Below, in pieces: positions 47,862 to 58,532 of a DNA stretch of 64,000 nucleotides. The DNA comes from Chitinophagales bacterium (GTDB taxonomy: Bacteria > Bacteroidota > Bacteroidia > Chitinophagales > UBA2359): positions 1 through 64,000 of the forward strand of contig JAHDFD010000001.1 of NCBI GenBank assembly GCA_020628375.1. The letters are read 5' to 3'. Position 1 is the first letter of the stretch; the number at the start of each line of letters is the position of its first letter. The translations under genes were made by a program, and so were the position numbers. The notes under the pieces were generated by a model that saw nothing but the letters and a program-made list of their open reading frames with translations, had not been told where the DNA came from and did no database searches.

Positions 47862-50800
47862 TTACTTGTTCTGCTCTATTAAGTATAAGATATGGATCAA
47901 GTAGGCGAACACAGAACCTGCTATCGCTACACCAATAATATCACTGAAGAATATGGCTCCGAAGAATACTATTGACATTGTGTATCCTAATAAAGCCAAT
48001 ACTGCTGTTAATACAAACGCTTTGCGTAAAATTGCTGCATTTACAGGTAATTGTAAACCGATTGGTGTACTCACATTGTTTGTTCCTGCTAATGAGCCTA
48101 AACCTGCCATTGCGATACTTCCATAAGTCATCAACATTAAGGCTAAAGTGATTAGTCCCCATTCTGATAAAGTTGGTATATCTGCACTGAATGGACATGG
48201 TTCGCAAGTATTTTCAAATACTGATGAATTCAAAGTAATTGCTCCATCGGCTGTATCCGTTCCAGCTATTGCAAACTGAGTATTTGAATAACCCACTGAA
48301 GCTGTGTGGTAAAACTCTATAGTAATTGTAAATGTTGGAGCAGCACCTGTTACAGTTACAACTACTCCATTCGTTCCTGCTGTATTGATTGCTGGTAAAG
48401 CCGGTACAGGATTACCTAAGAAATCCAACATACCTGTTTCACTTACCAAAGTAACACCAGTAATACTGTTAAAGCTATTTGCCTGAATTGTTACCACTTC
48501 GTGGAATAAACCTGTTACTCCATCAGCATTCGTATCTACTAATACTCCATTTTCATCTTCATCCGTATCATTATTCAATGGATCACCGCATGAACATGGA
48601 TCACCATCTTGTAAGTTTGGATTCAATGTTGGGTTGTCATAAGTACAAAGTGCATTATCTATACAAGTTGCCGCTGCATCAAAATTATTTGCTGCAGGAT
48701 CACCACATGCTGGTGGCACTGGTGCTCCGCCTCCACATGCTACACAAATACTGCCATCGGCTGAAATACCTTCCGTTTCACCTATTGTACAAGGATCACC
48801 ATCATCACATGCCTGTGTTGTTACACAAGCTGCATCACAACTTGTTGCATCTACTATACCTGCACATGGGACACATACGCTTCCATCAGGAGCTACTGTT
48901 TCTTCATCGTTTATTGTACATGGATTACCATCATCACATGCTTGTGTTACTAAACACGAAGCATCACCATTACAGCTTACTGGTGTTACACATAATGTTG
49001 AATTAGCTATATCTCCAGGAGCAGGATTAGCTGTATATTCTGCAAAACAGATCAAATCGCAGTATTCTCCGTAAGTACATAAGTTGTTATCAATGCAAGT
49101 TGCATTCATATCATAGTTTGTTGCATTCGGATCGCCACATGCTGGCGTTACTGGTGCTCCACCTCCACATGCTACACAAATACTACCATCAGCTGAAATA
49201 CTTTCTGTTTCCCCTGTTGTACAAGGATCACCGTCATCACATGCTTGTGTTGTTACACAAGCTGCATCACAACTCGTAGCATCTACAATACCGGCACATG
49301 GGACACATACGCTTCCATCAGGAGCTACTGTTTCCTCGTCGTTTATTGTACATGGATTACCATCATCACATGCTTGTGTTACTAAACACGAAGCATCCCC
49401 ATTACAGCTTACTGGTGTTACACATAAAGTTGAATTAGCTATATCACCTGGATTAGGGCTATCCGTGTATTCTGCAAAACAGATCAAATCACAGTATTCG
49501 CCATAAGTACATAAGTTGTTATCAATACAAGTTGCATTCATATCATAGTTTGTCGCATTAGGATCACCACATGCTGGCGTTACAGGTACTCCACCTCCAC
49601 AAGGCACACAAATATCTCCATTAGCAGCTAAGGTTTCCATTTCTCCTGAAGTACATGGATCACCATCATCACATGCCTGCATTGTTGTACATCCAGCATC
49701 ACAACTTGTTGCATCAACTATACCAGCACATGGCACACAGATTCCGCCATCGGCACTTACCGTTTCCATATCATTGATCGTACATGGGTTGCCATCATCA
49801 CAGGCTTGAACTGTCGTACAAGCACCATCACAACTTGTTGGGTCAACCACACCTGCACATGGTACACAAATACTACCATCAGCAGCTACTGTTTCTTCAT
49901 CATTAATTGTACATGGGTTACCATCATCACAACCCTGAATCGTTGAACAAGCAGCATCACAACTTGTACTATCAACTACTCCGGCGCATGGTATACAAAT
50001 TCCACCATCAGCACTCACAGTTTCCATATCATTAATTGTACACGGGTCGCCATCATCACAACCCTGCATAGTAGTACAATTTGCATCACAGCTTGTTGGG
50101 TCAACTACACCTGCACAAGGTACACATATACTACCATCAGGCGCTGTTGTTTCTTCATCATTTATTGTACAAGGATTGCCATCATCACAACCTGTGGTTG
50201 TAAAACATGAAGCATCTCCTGTACAAGAAACTGGTGTAACACATAAAGTTGGATTTGCTATATCTCCTGGTCCAGGATTTGCAGTATATTCTGCAAAACA
50301 TACCTGATCACAGTATTCGCCATAAGTACATAAGTTGTTATCAATACAAGTTGCATTCATATCATAGTTTGTCGCATTAGGATCACCACATGCTGGCGTT
50401 ACAGGTACTCCACCTCCACAAGGCACACAAATATCTCCATTAGCAGCTAAGGTTTCCATTTCTCCTGAAGTACATGGATCACCATCATCACATGCCTGCA
50501 TTGTTGTACATCCAGCATCACAACTTGTTGGATCTACTATACCTGCGCATGGCACGCATATTCCTCCGTTTACACTTACAGTCTCTTCATCATTTATTGT
50601 ACATGGGTTACCATCATCACATGCCTGAACCGTTACACAAGCGGCATCGCAGCTTGTTGGATCTACTATACCGGCACATGGTACACATACGCCTCCATCA
50701 GCACTTACTGTTTCTTCATCATTTATTGTACATGGATTACCATCATCACATGCCTGAACCGTTACACAAGCGGCATCGCAGCTTGTTGGATCTACTATAC

Positions 50801-53800
50801 CTGCACATGGTACACATACACCTCCATCGGCACTTACTGTTTCTTCATCATTGATCGTGCATGGATTACCATCATCACATGCCTGAACCGTTACACAGGC
50901 TGCATCACAACTTGTTGGATCTACTATACCGGCACATGGCACACACACGCCTCCATCAGCACTTACTGTTTCTTCATCATTTATTGTACATGGGTTACCA
51001 TCATCACATGCCTGAACCGTTACACAGGCTGCATCACAACTTGTTGGATCTACTATACCGGCACATGGCACACACACGCCTCCATCAGCACTTACTGTTT
51101 CTTCATCATTTATTGTACATGGGTTACCATCATCACATGCCTGAACTGTTACACAAGCGGCATCACAACTTGTTGGATCTACTATACCGGCACATGGTAC
51201 ACAAACGCCTCCATCAGCACTTACTGTTTCTTCATCATTTATTGTACATGGATTACCATCATCACATGCCTGAACCGTTACACAAGCGGCATCACAACTC
51301 GTTGGATCTACTACTCCGGCACATGGTACACAAACGCCTCCATCAGCACTTACTGTTTCTTCATCATTTATTGTACATGGGTTACCATCATCACATGCCT
51401 GAACCGTTACACAAGCGGCATCACAGCTTGTTGGATCTATGGTTCCAGCACATGGAATACAAATACTACCATCGGCGCTTACCGTTTCCATATCGTTTGT
51501 TGTACATGGATTACCATCATTACAAGCCTGCATTGTTGTACATGCTGGATTACAACTTGTTTGATCTACTGTTCCAGCACAAGTTACACATACTTCGTTT
51601 GTTAGAGTTACAATTGTTTCTTCATCATTTATTGTACATACATCATTATCATTACATGCTTGAGTTGTTAAACAAGAAGCATCCGGGCCATCAGCACAAC
51701 CTAAAGGTGTTACACATAAAGTGGCATTTGCTACCGAACCGTTCGCTGGATTAGCATTATATTCTGAATAGCATATATTATCACAATGTTCAACTGTTGT
51801 ACAGTTATAATTCGCTGTTGCGGTATAATCACATGCACCTGCAACTGCAGCTTCGGTTCCATCATCGAATGTAATTGTTGCACCATTTAAAGTCCCCCCA
51901 GTAGCACCGTTCAAATAGCAGTTATAATCTGCAATATAAATTATCCATGTGTTTGAATTAATTCCACATCCTAAAAATGAACCATTTGTACCATCATCTC
52001 CATCGAAGGTTCCATCGAATTGACCGTTTGCTGTTCCAGGTGTGAAACAAATATTAGTTGAACCAGTATTAGAACCTCCGTTAAATGCAGTACCTAGCCA
52101 AAGTTCTTCCCATTCGTAGCCATTACAATCCGGGCTATCTAATGTAATATTTAAGACATCAGAATTATTGACAGTTAAATCAATACAAACTTCGGTAATA
52201 CTTCCTATTCCTGAACCTGCAACAGTTGTTGCGTTTTGTCCTGTTGGAATTGTAAACTGTATTTCCCAAATAGCAGGTTGTGTTCCATTTACACAATTTT
52301 GAGTAGCACTGGCATCATTCAAGGTTACATTCCCTGTTGTTCCTACAATTGTTAAAGGACCTCCAGCTTGTTCACAACATTCAGTTGGAAAATTAAGCGT
52401 AACATCATAATTAACAGCTCCTGAGCCGGAAGTTACCGGAAATGTTGGCCCTCCATTTTGTGCTACTGTAACATAAGCTTCACAGCCTGGTGTTATAGTG
52501 AATGTTGGACCATTACAAGCTCCATCAGTGAAATTAACCAAGTCAGTAACAGTAAAAATTCCCGGATCTGCATAAACAACTAAAGTTAAGATTCCGGCAT
52601 CAATTTCAACATTAGCATCTGAATCACAAGTTAAATTAAGATATATCAATTGATCCTGAGGGGCACATGATGTTACAGCTGTTGGTGTGTAAGTTGTCCC
52701 ACTTATAGCGGTTCCTCCTGCGCTTAAATATCCACCTGTTGACCAAACGAAAGTTCCCGGCTCATCAGATGTAACACCAGAAAGGTCAATTGCTCCCAAA
52801 TCATAACTTCCACTAGCTGAACAAAAATTCTCTGTATTTGAATAAGGTACATTAACCTGCGTTGGACAATTTACCACACATGGATTACCAGTACATGAGT
52901 ATAATTCTGTTGGCGATGCAGCAGGAATGTTTAAACCTCCAAAAAATTGATTTGCATAAAAATTCATTGTTGCTGCCTGATCTTCTGTAAATAGATCCAT
53001 ACAAGCATCATCGGTGTAATTCATGAAGTTGGCAGTTTGTTGTGATCCTCCACAACCGGAATTTACACAACCATTAGGGCAACCAAAATATTGACTTGCT
53101 TGATTTGGTGTATCTGCAAATCCATCATCACCTCCACAGCCACCACCATTCACATCACCCCAAATATGTGGTAAGCCTAAATAGTGTCCAATTTCGTGTG
53201 CTAATGTTTTTCCTAGATTATATGTTCCGTCAGTATCAAATGGTGCACAAGGTCCACCTTCTCCACCAAAATAAGGACCTCCTAAAGAAACCCCTTCTCC
53301 AGGTCCTGAAGCATTCAAATAACCTGGTATCTGATCAGAAACTCCCAGGTTTCCAGATTGGGCACTTTGAACAAAAATATTCAAATAATCATCCCAACAA
53401 TTTCCTGCACCGGAGCCATTTGCATTATATCCACCTGCAAACTGACCAATGGTTATTGAACCTTCACAAGCTACATCTAAACCTGAACAAGCCGGTGGTG
53501 CTGCTAAATAAAAGGTAATACATGTACCTGTTGAAATATCAGGATATGCAGCGGGGCAATTAGCGGCATTAGGCGATCCGGTATTATTACCAAAGTCTGC
53601 ATTTAATGTAGTTAATGCGTCATTGATTTCAGATAATATACATGCTGAATTAGCACAACTGAATGAATTATCGAAGTGAAATGCTACAGGTACATCAATA
53701 GTATTCGATCCATCACATGGTATTTTTTTAGCATCATTCAAGTTGGGTCGAGTCGCTTTATTCTTTGCTAACTCTTCTTCAAAATTCGGATCATTTTCTT

Positions 53801-53963
53801 TCAAATATTGAAAGACCTCATCGATACCACAACGTTGCACTTCTTTACCATTGGCTAAGAAGATCTCCGTACCTTTTTTTTCTTGAGTAATTTGCTGATC
53901 ATTTTGGGCGTTTAAGCAACAACAGACCAACAATACAATTAGAAAAAATGAACAATTTTTCAT
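47862..53963 (-). CDS. Giant stalked metalloprotease 2 (pappalysin/M43-like head, IPTL module)
   Basis: 2033 aa. Signal peptide MKNCSFFLIVLLVCCCLNAQ. VQRCGIDEV (Cys45) may be the pro-segment cysteine switch known in the M43B relative ulilysin. Zinc site HEIGHYLGLPH at 256-266; Met-turn FMNYTDD with Met314; the following FTEDQAATMN is typical for M43B. Beta-domains come next (about 360-800), then about 19 CDDG modules, then the LQDGDPCSCGDPLNNDTDED domain and the IPTL module (1929-2033). The array is homogenised to a GGVCVPCAGIVDPTSCDAAC type, different from gene 1. It has its own terminator. Substrate unknown; anchoring by the C-terminal helices is inferred. Confidence 0.88.
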   Translation of the reverse strand: MKNCSFFLIVLLVCCCLNAQNDQQITQEKKGTEIFLANGKEVQRCGIDEVFQYLKENDPNFEEELAKNKATRPNLNDAKKIPCDGSNTIDVPVAFHFDNSFSCANSACILSEINDALTTLNADFGNNTGSPNAANCPAAYPDISTGTCITFYLAAPPACSGLDVACEGSITIGQFAGGYNANGSGAGNCWDDYLNIFVQSAQSGNLGVSDQIPGYLNASGPGEGVSLGGPYFGGEGGPCAPFDTDGTYNLGKTLAHEIGHYLGLPHIWGDVNGGGCGGDDGFADTPNQASQYFGCPNGCVNSGCGGSQQTANFMNYTDDACMDLFTEDQAATMNFYANQFFGGLNIPAASPTELYSCTGNPCVVNCPTQVNVPYSNTENFCSASGSYDLGAIDLSGVTSDEPGTFVWSTGGYLSAGGTAISGTTYTPTAVTSCAPQDQLIYLNLTCDSDANVEIDAGILTLVVYADPGIFTVTDLVNFTDGACNGPTFTITPGCEAYVTVAQNGGPTFPVTSGSGAVNYDVTLNFPTECCEQAGGPLTIVGTTGNVTLNDASATQNCVNGTQPAIWEIQFTIPTGQNATTVAGSGIGSITEVCIDLTVNNSDVLNITLDSPDCNGYEWEELWLGTAFNGGSNTGSTNICFTPGTANGQFDGTFDGDDGTNGSFLGCGINSNTWIIYIADYNCYLNGATGGTLNGATITFDDGTEAAVAGACDYTATANYNCTTVEHCDNICYSEYNANPANGSVANATLCVTPLGCADGPDASCLTTQACNDNDVCTINDEETIVTLTNEVCVTCAGTVDQTSCNPACTTMQACNDGNPCTTNDMETVSADGSICIPCAGTIDPTSCDAACVTVQACDDGNPCTINDEETVSADGGVCVPCAGVVDPTSCDAACVTVQACDDGNPCTINDEETVSADGGVCVPCAGIVDPTSCDAACVTVQACDDGNPCTINDEETVSADGGVCVPCAGIVDPTSCDAACVTVQACDDGNPCTINDEETVSADGGVCVPCAGIVDPTSCDAACVTVQACDDGNPCTINDEETVSADGGVCVPCAGIVDPTSCDAACVTVQACDDGNPCTINDEETVSADGGVCVPCAGIVDPTSCDAACVTVQACDDGNPCTINDEETVSVNGGICVPCAGIVDPTSCDAGCTTMQACDDGDPCTSGEMETLAANGDICVPCGGGVPVTPACGDPNATNYDMNATCIDNNLCTYGEYCDQVCFAEYTANPGPGDIANPTLCVTPVSCTGDASCFTTTGCDDGNPCTINDEETTAPDGSICVPCAGVVDPTSCDANCTTMQGCDDGDPCTINDMETVSADGGICIPCAGVVDSTSCDAACSTIQGCDDGNPCTINDEETVAADGSICVPCAGVVDPTSCDGACTTVQACDDGNPCTINDMETVSADGGICVPCAGIVDATSCDAGCTTMQACDDGDPCTSGEMETLAANGDICVPCGGGVPVTPACGDPNATNYDMNATCIDNNLCTYGEYCDLICFAEYTDSPNPGDIANSTLCVTPVSCNGDASCLVTQACDDGNPCTINDEETVAPDGSVCVPCAGIVDATSCDAACVTTQACDDGDPCTTGETESISADGSICVACGGGAPVTPACGDPNATNYDMNATCIDNNLCTYGEYCDLICFAEYTANPAPGDIANSTLCVTPVSCNGDASCLVTQACDDGNPCTINDEETVAPDGSVCVPCAGIVDATSCDAACVTTQACDDGDPCTIGETEGISADGSICVACGGGAPVPPACGDPAANNFDAAATCIDNALCTYDNPTLNPNLQDGDPCSCGDPLNNDTDEDENGVLVDTNADGVTGLFHEVVTIQANSFNSITGVTLVSETGMLDFLGNPVPALPAINTAGTNGVVVTVTGAAPTFTITIEFYHTASVGYSNTQFAIAGTDTADGAITLNSSVFENTCEPCPFSADIPTLSEWGLITLALMLMTYGSIAMAGLGSLAGTNNVSTPIGLQLPVNAAILRKAFVLTAVLALLGYTMSIVFFGAIFFSDIIGVAIAGSVFAYLIHILYLIEQNK
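48640..51780 (-). repeat. Cys-rich tandem repeat array of gene 2
   Basis: About 19 modules. Between the units at 50581 and 51484 there are exactly seven 129-bp steps. Some are exact copies. Two 224-bp blocks (49488-49711 and 50307-50530, offset 819 bp) are identical. Confidence 0.9.
50824..51017 (-). repeat. 194-bp block identical to gene 1 (44484-44677)
   Basis: Checked base for base: 50824-51017 equals 44484-44677 without a mismatch, although the two genes lie over 6 kb apart and differ elsewhere. The block spans about one and a half stalk units, with the rare variant ATTGATCGTGCATGG in both. Confidence 0.92.
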
Positions 53964-54111
53964 TTTGTAATTAGTATTTATTTAGTTAATTAATTGAAGA
54001 TTTATAAATAATAATGCCAAGTGTGGGATTTCAAGGCGTTAAAGTACTACTTAAATTCATTATTATATATAGAATTGTTAACATTCTATTAAAATATTAT
54101 TCATAATTCAT

Positions 54112-54146
54112 AAAAAATCCCGATTAGTTTTTCAACTAATCGGGAT
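54112..54146 (-). terminator. Terminator of giant gene 3
   Basis: Thirteen-base perfect arms (54117-54129 and 54134-54146, ATCCCGATTAGTT/AACTAATCGGGAT), then six T on the minus strand (54112-54117). Confidence 0.92.
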
Positions 54147-54194
54147 TCATTGCGAACTGTCTTGATCTTCAGTTCCTATTATTTATCAAGTATA

Positions 54195-57100
54195 TTACTT
54201 GTTCTGCTCTATTAAGTATAAGATATGGATCAAATATGCGAATACTGGTCCTGCTATCGCTACACCTACAATATCACTAAAGAATATCGCTCCGAAGAAT
54301 ACTATTGACATTGTGTATCCTAATAAAGCCAATACTGCTGTTAATACAAACGCTTTGCGTAAAATTGCTGCATTTACAGGTAATTGTAAACCGATTGGTG
54401 TACTCACATTGTTTGTTCCTGCTAATGAGCCTAAACCTGCCATTGCGATACTTCCATAAGTCATCAACATTAAGGCTAAAGTGATTAGTCCCCATTCTGA
54501 TAAAGTTGGTATATCTGCACTGAATGGACATGGTTCGCAAGTATTATCAAATACTGATGAATTCAAAGTAATTGCTCCATCGGCTGTATCTGTACCAGTA
54601 ATTGCAAATTGAGTAGCTGAGTAACCCACTGATGCAGCATGGTAGAAATCTATAGTAATCGTGAATGTTGGTGCTGCACCTGTTACAGTTACAACTACTC
54701 CATTCGTTCCTGCTGTATTGATCGCTGGCAAACTTGCTACCCCATTTCCTAAGAAATCCAACATACCTGTTTCACTTACCAAAGTAACACCAGTAATGCT
54801 ATTAAAGCTATTTGCCTGAATTGTTACTACTTCGTGGAATAAACCTGTTACTCCATCAGCATTCGTATCTACTAATATTCCGTTTTCATCTTCATCTGTA
54901 TCATTATTCAATGGATCACCGCATGAACATGGATCACTATCCTGTAAATTTGGATTCAATGTTGGGTTATCGTAAGTACAAAGTGTATTATCTATACAAG
55001 TTGCCGCTGCATCAAAATTATTTGCTGCTGGATCGCCACATGCTGGTGGCACTGGTGCTCCGCCACCACATGCTACACAAATACTGCCATCGGCTGAAAT
55101 ACCTTCTGTTTCTCCTGTTGTACAAGGATCACCATCATCACATGCCTGAGTAGTTACACAAGCTGCATCACAACTCGTAGCATCTACAATACCTGCACAT
55201 GGCACACACACACTGCCATCAGGAGCTACTGTTTCTTCATCATTTATAGTACACGGGTTACCGTCATCACAAGCTTGTGTTACTAAACATGATGCGTCCC
55301 CACCACAATCAACAGGTGTTACACATAGTGTTGAATTAGCTATATCACCCGGATTAGGACTATCTGTGTATTCTGCAAAACAGATCAGATCGCAATATTC
55401 GCCATAAGTACATAAACTATTATCGATACATGTCGCATTCATATCATAATTCGTAGCATTTGGATCGCCACATGCAGGTGTAACAGGAGTTCCACCACCA
55501 CATACTACACAAATACTGCCATCGGCTGCTAAAGTTTCCATTTCTCCTGTTGTACAAGGGTCGCCATCATCACATGCCTGCATTGTTGTACATCCAGCAT
55601 CACAACTTGTTGGATCTACTACTCCGGCACATGGTACACATACCCCACCATCAGCACTTACCGTTTCCATATCATTTATCGTACATGGGTCGCCATCATC
55701 ACATACCTGCATAGTTGTACAACCTGCATCACAACTTGTTGGATCTACTGTTCCGGCACATGGTACACATACCCCACCATCAGCACTTACCGTTTCCATA
55801 TCATTTATCGTACATGGGTCGCCATCATCACATACCTGCATAGTTGTACAACCTGCATCACAACTTGTTGGATCTACTGTTCCGGCACATGGTACACATA
55901 CCCCACCATCAGCACTTACCGTTTCCATATCATTTATCGTACATGGATCGCCATCATCACATGCCTGAACAGTTGTACAGCCTGCTGCACAGCTTGTTGG
56001 GTCTACTACACCAGCGCACGGTATGCAAATACTTCCATCTGCACTCACTGTTTCCATATCATTTATAGTACATGGGTCGCCATCATCACAACCCTGCATA
56101 GTAGTACATGCAGGATCACAACTTGTAGCATCTACTGTTCCTGCACATGGTACGCATACACTTCCATCAGCTGCTATTGTTTCCATATCATTTATCGTAC
56201 ATGGATCGCCGTCATCACAACCTTGCATTGTTGAACAAGATGCATCACCAGTACAATCAACTGGAGTTACACAAAGTGTTAAGTCAACAAAATCATCTGG
56301 TCCTGGAGCAGCAACAAACTCTGTAAAACAAACATCATTACAATAGCCAACCCCTGTTGCATTACAGTTGTAATCACCAGTTACAATTGCATCGCAATTT
56401 GATGGAGCAACACAATTATTAGTTACTAAGCTTATATTATCCAAAAATACGCTTGGACCGGCTGTACCTGTTTCCAATGCTTGAAATGTTATTGTTGTTG
56501 CCCCTGTTGGTAAACCTGCAATTGTAAAATTAGTTGGTCCTATTGTTCCTGTTCCATCCTGACAAGCTACCGTACCTACTGATACACCTCCTATCAAAAT
56601 TTCTAAATCTAGTGCTGCACCGTTACAATTACCACCGTAATCAAAAGTTAAATCCATATCCCCACAATTAGGGCTGATTGTTATATTTTGAGTAATAGAC
56701 AGGAATGAAGATTGCTGCCAACCTCCTAACCAAGCATCATTCGAACCATTCAATGCTCCTCCTGAAACACCAATAATACCGAATGGGTTGGGATTTGGTG
56801 TTCCAGCCGGAACTTCTTCTAGTTCAGTCCAGTTTGCTGTACCTGCTTCAAAATCTCCATTTGTTATTTGTTCTCCTTCATCCGCAGGTGAACCTGTCGT
56901 ACAACAATTAGGACCAGCAGGATTAGAAACAAAGCTTACCGTATAATTAGCAGTACCACTATCTCCTCCATTAACGGGGAAGTTAGGATTGGCTCCATCT
57001 GCAACCACAGAAATATAACTTTCACATCCAGCAATTGGAGTAACTGTTGGTTCATTACATGTTCCCTCATTTGCTACAGTTACTAGAGTTGAAATATCTG

Positions 57101-58532
57101 CAGGAGGAGCCGGATAAACTGTTACGACTATTGTTCCTCCATTAAGTGTAGGTGTTAATGGAGTTGTTCCACAATCTACATTAAGATAATAAGTTTCGGT
57201 AGCTACCTGGCAGTTAGTTGAAGTTGTTGTTGAAGGTGATGTTACACCAACACCACCAGCACTTAAATATCCACCTGTTGACCATGAATAGACCACATCA
57301 GAGTTATCATCAACTACAACTCCACTTGCTTCAGGATTCGGGAAAGCAGTAAATGCACCACTATCACCACAATAATCTTGTGTTAAGTTTATAGGGGTAA
57401 CAACACTTGTTGCACAAATTAATGCACAAGTTTCGTTCAAACACTGACTTTTAAATTCATAACTAGCCACTGGTGTAACACAATCTGTCGCTACCGCACC
57501 TGCACCGAATAATTGGTTTGCCCAATAATTCATTACCTGTGCCTGATCTTCAGTAAACATACTCATACCAGCATCGTTGGTATAATCCATGAAGTTTGCA
57601 GTTGGTGCAAAGGTTCCACCACCACAACCACTATTGGTACATCCTCCTGGTTGACCACTCGTAGGATTAGCCTGAGCAGGTGTATCTAAGACATCGAAAG
57701 GTCCGGGAGGATTTGTTTCCTGCGTACCACAACCACCTTGAAAGGTATGGTATAAACCAAGGTAATGTCCGATTTCGTGCACTAATGTAGCCCCTAAGTT
57801 AAAAGGAGCGCCATCATCCAAATTACACCCTGCAGCACCACCGAAGCCACCAAATGCCTCTGAACAAACGGTAACACCATCACCATTACCAGCACCAGGG
57901 ATACCATCAGCTATCCCTAAACAATTGTTATTTGTGATAAAAATATTCAAAATATTATTCCAACCCGGTGCCCCACTTCCAACAGCAGTACCTCCGTTAA
58001 AAGTACCTATCGTGATTGGTGGATCACAATCAGGATCAAGATCAGCAGCCCCTCCAGCAGGGGGAGTAGCTAAACAGAATTGAATACAAGTACCTGTTGA
58101 GGCAACACTATTTCCATTCGCATCGGTATAAGCTGCAGGACATAAAGCCTCCTGAGCCGTACCAGTGTTATCACCAAATGCAATGTTTAAAGCGTCCAAT
58201 TGATCTTGCACCTCAGTTAGCAAACAAGTTGCATTAGCACAGTTGTTGGTAACAGCATTGTTTGCAAAGTGAAAGGCAACAGGAACCACTATGGTATTTG
58301 ACCCATCACAAGCAATTGCCGATTTGCTTTCAATACTAGGAATAGCATGAGCCGCATCATAATACTTCAAATATTCGGGATCATCAGCAAGTCGGTTTTC
58401 GAGTGCACTCATAGTACCGCAACGCTCGACGTTTTCCTGATTCTCCTGAATCATTTGTTTTGAAAGTAATTGCGCATCCAAGCTGCAACAACAGACCAAC
58501 AAAAAAGTCATTAATAAGGATAATTTCTTCAT
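54195..58532 (-). CDS. Giant stalked metalloprotease 3 (pappalysin/M43-like head, IPTL module)
   Basis: 1445 aa. Signal peptide MKKLSLLMTFLLVCCCSLDA. Possible switch Cys in ENVERCGTMS (Cys38). Zinc site HEIGHYLGLYH at 252-262; Met-turn FMDYTNDAG; FTEDQAQVMNYW after it. Beta-domains follow, including a jelly-roll-like carbohydrate-binding type domain (ITNGDFEAGTANWTELEE ... FLDNISLVTNN, about 570-720). The stalk is short, about eight CDDG modules of a CDDGDPCTINDMETVSADGG type, and then the DSDPCSCGDPLNNDTDED domain and the IPTL module (1341-1445). Only this paralogue has the jelly-roll part, so target recognition may differ. Confidence 0.88.
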   Translation of the reverse strand: MKKLSLLMTFLLVCCCSLDAQLLSKQMIQENQENVERCGTMSALENRLADDPEYLKYYDAAHAIPSIESKSAIACDGSNTIVVPVAFHFANNAVTNNCANATCLLTEVQDQLDALNIAFGDNTGTAQEALCPAAYTDANGNSVASTGTCIQFCLATPPAGGAADLDPDCDPPITIGTFNGGTAVGSGAPGWNNILNIFITNNNCLGIADGIPGAGNGDGVTVCSEAFGGFGGAAGCNLDDGAPFNLGATLVHEIGHYLGLYHTFQGGCGTQETNPPGPFDVLDTPAQANPTSGQPGGCTNSGCGGGTFAPTANFMDYTNDAGMSMFTEDQAQVMNYWANQLFGAGAVATDCVTPVASYEFKSQCLNETCALICATSVVTPINLTQDYCGDSGAFTAFPNPEASGVVVDDNSDVVYSWSTGGYLSAGGVGVTSPSTTTSTNCQVATETYYLNVDCGTTPLTPTLNGGTIVVTVYPAPPADISTLVTVANEGTCNEPTVTPIAGCESYISVVADGANPNFPVNGGDSGTANYTVSFVSNPAGPNCCTTGSPADEGEQITNGDFEAGTANWTELEEVPAGTPNPNPFGIIGVSGGALNGSNDAWLGGWQQSSFLSITQNITISPNCGDMDLTFDYGGNCNGAALDLEILIGGVSVGTVACQDGTGTIGPTNFTIAGLPTGATTITFQALETGTAGPSVFLDNISLVTNNCVAPSNCDAIVTGDYNCNATGVGYCNDVCFTEFVAAPGPDDFVDLTLCVTPVDCTGDASCSTMQGCDDGDPCTINDMETIAADGSVCVPCAGTVDATSCDPACTTMQGCDDGDPCTINDMETVSADGSICIPCAGVVDPTSCAAGCTTVQACDDGDPCTINDMETVSADGGVCVPCAGTVDPTSCDAGCTTMQVCDDGDPCTINDMETVSADGGVCVPCAGTVDPTSCDAGCTTMQVCDDGDPCTINDMETVSADGGVCVPCAGVVDPTSCDAGCTTMQACDDGDPCTTGEMETLAADGSICVVCGGGTPVTPACGDPNATNYDMNATCIDNSLCTYGEYCDLICFAEYTDSPNPGDIANSTLCVTPVDCGGDASCLVTQACDDGNPCTINDEETVAPDGSVCVPCAGIVDATSCDAACVTTQACDDGDPCTTGETEGISADGSICVACGGGAPVPPACGDPAANNFDAAATCIDNTLCTYDNPTLNPNLQDSDPCSCGDPLNNDTDEDENGILVDTNADGVTGLFHEVVTIQANSFNSITGVTLVSETGMLDFLGNGVASLPAINTAGTNGVVVTVTGAAPTFTITIDFYHAASVGYSATQFAITGTDTADGAITLNSSVFDNTCEPCPFSADIPTLSEWGLITLALMLMTYGSIAMAGLGSLAGTNNVSTPIGLQLPVNAAILRKAFVLTAVLALLGYTMSIVFFGAIFFSDIVGVAIAGPVFAYLIHILYLIEQNK
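54980..56340 (-). repeat. Cys-rich tandem repeat array of gene 3
   Basis: About eight modules with the same 43-aa period; three consecutive units (around 55640-55970) are nearly identical in DNA. Confidence 0.88.

Noticed and set aside
48479..51754. Plus-strand His/Leu-rich open frames opposite the stalk of gene 2.
   Set aside because: Same mirror artefact of tandem repeats; the minus-strand protein has signal peptide, zinc site and conserved C-terminus.
42040..51780. Tandem arrays considered as CRISPR or non-coding satellite.
   Set aside because: Units are exactly 43 codons, stay in frame, have conserved Cys spacing and no unique spacers; they are protein repeats.
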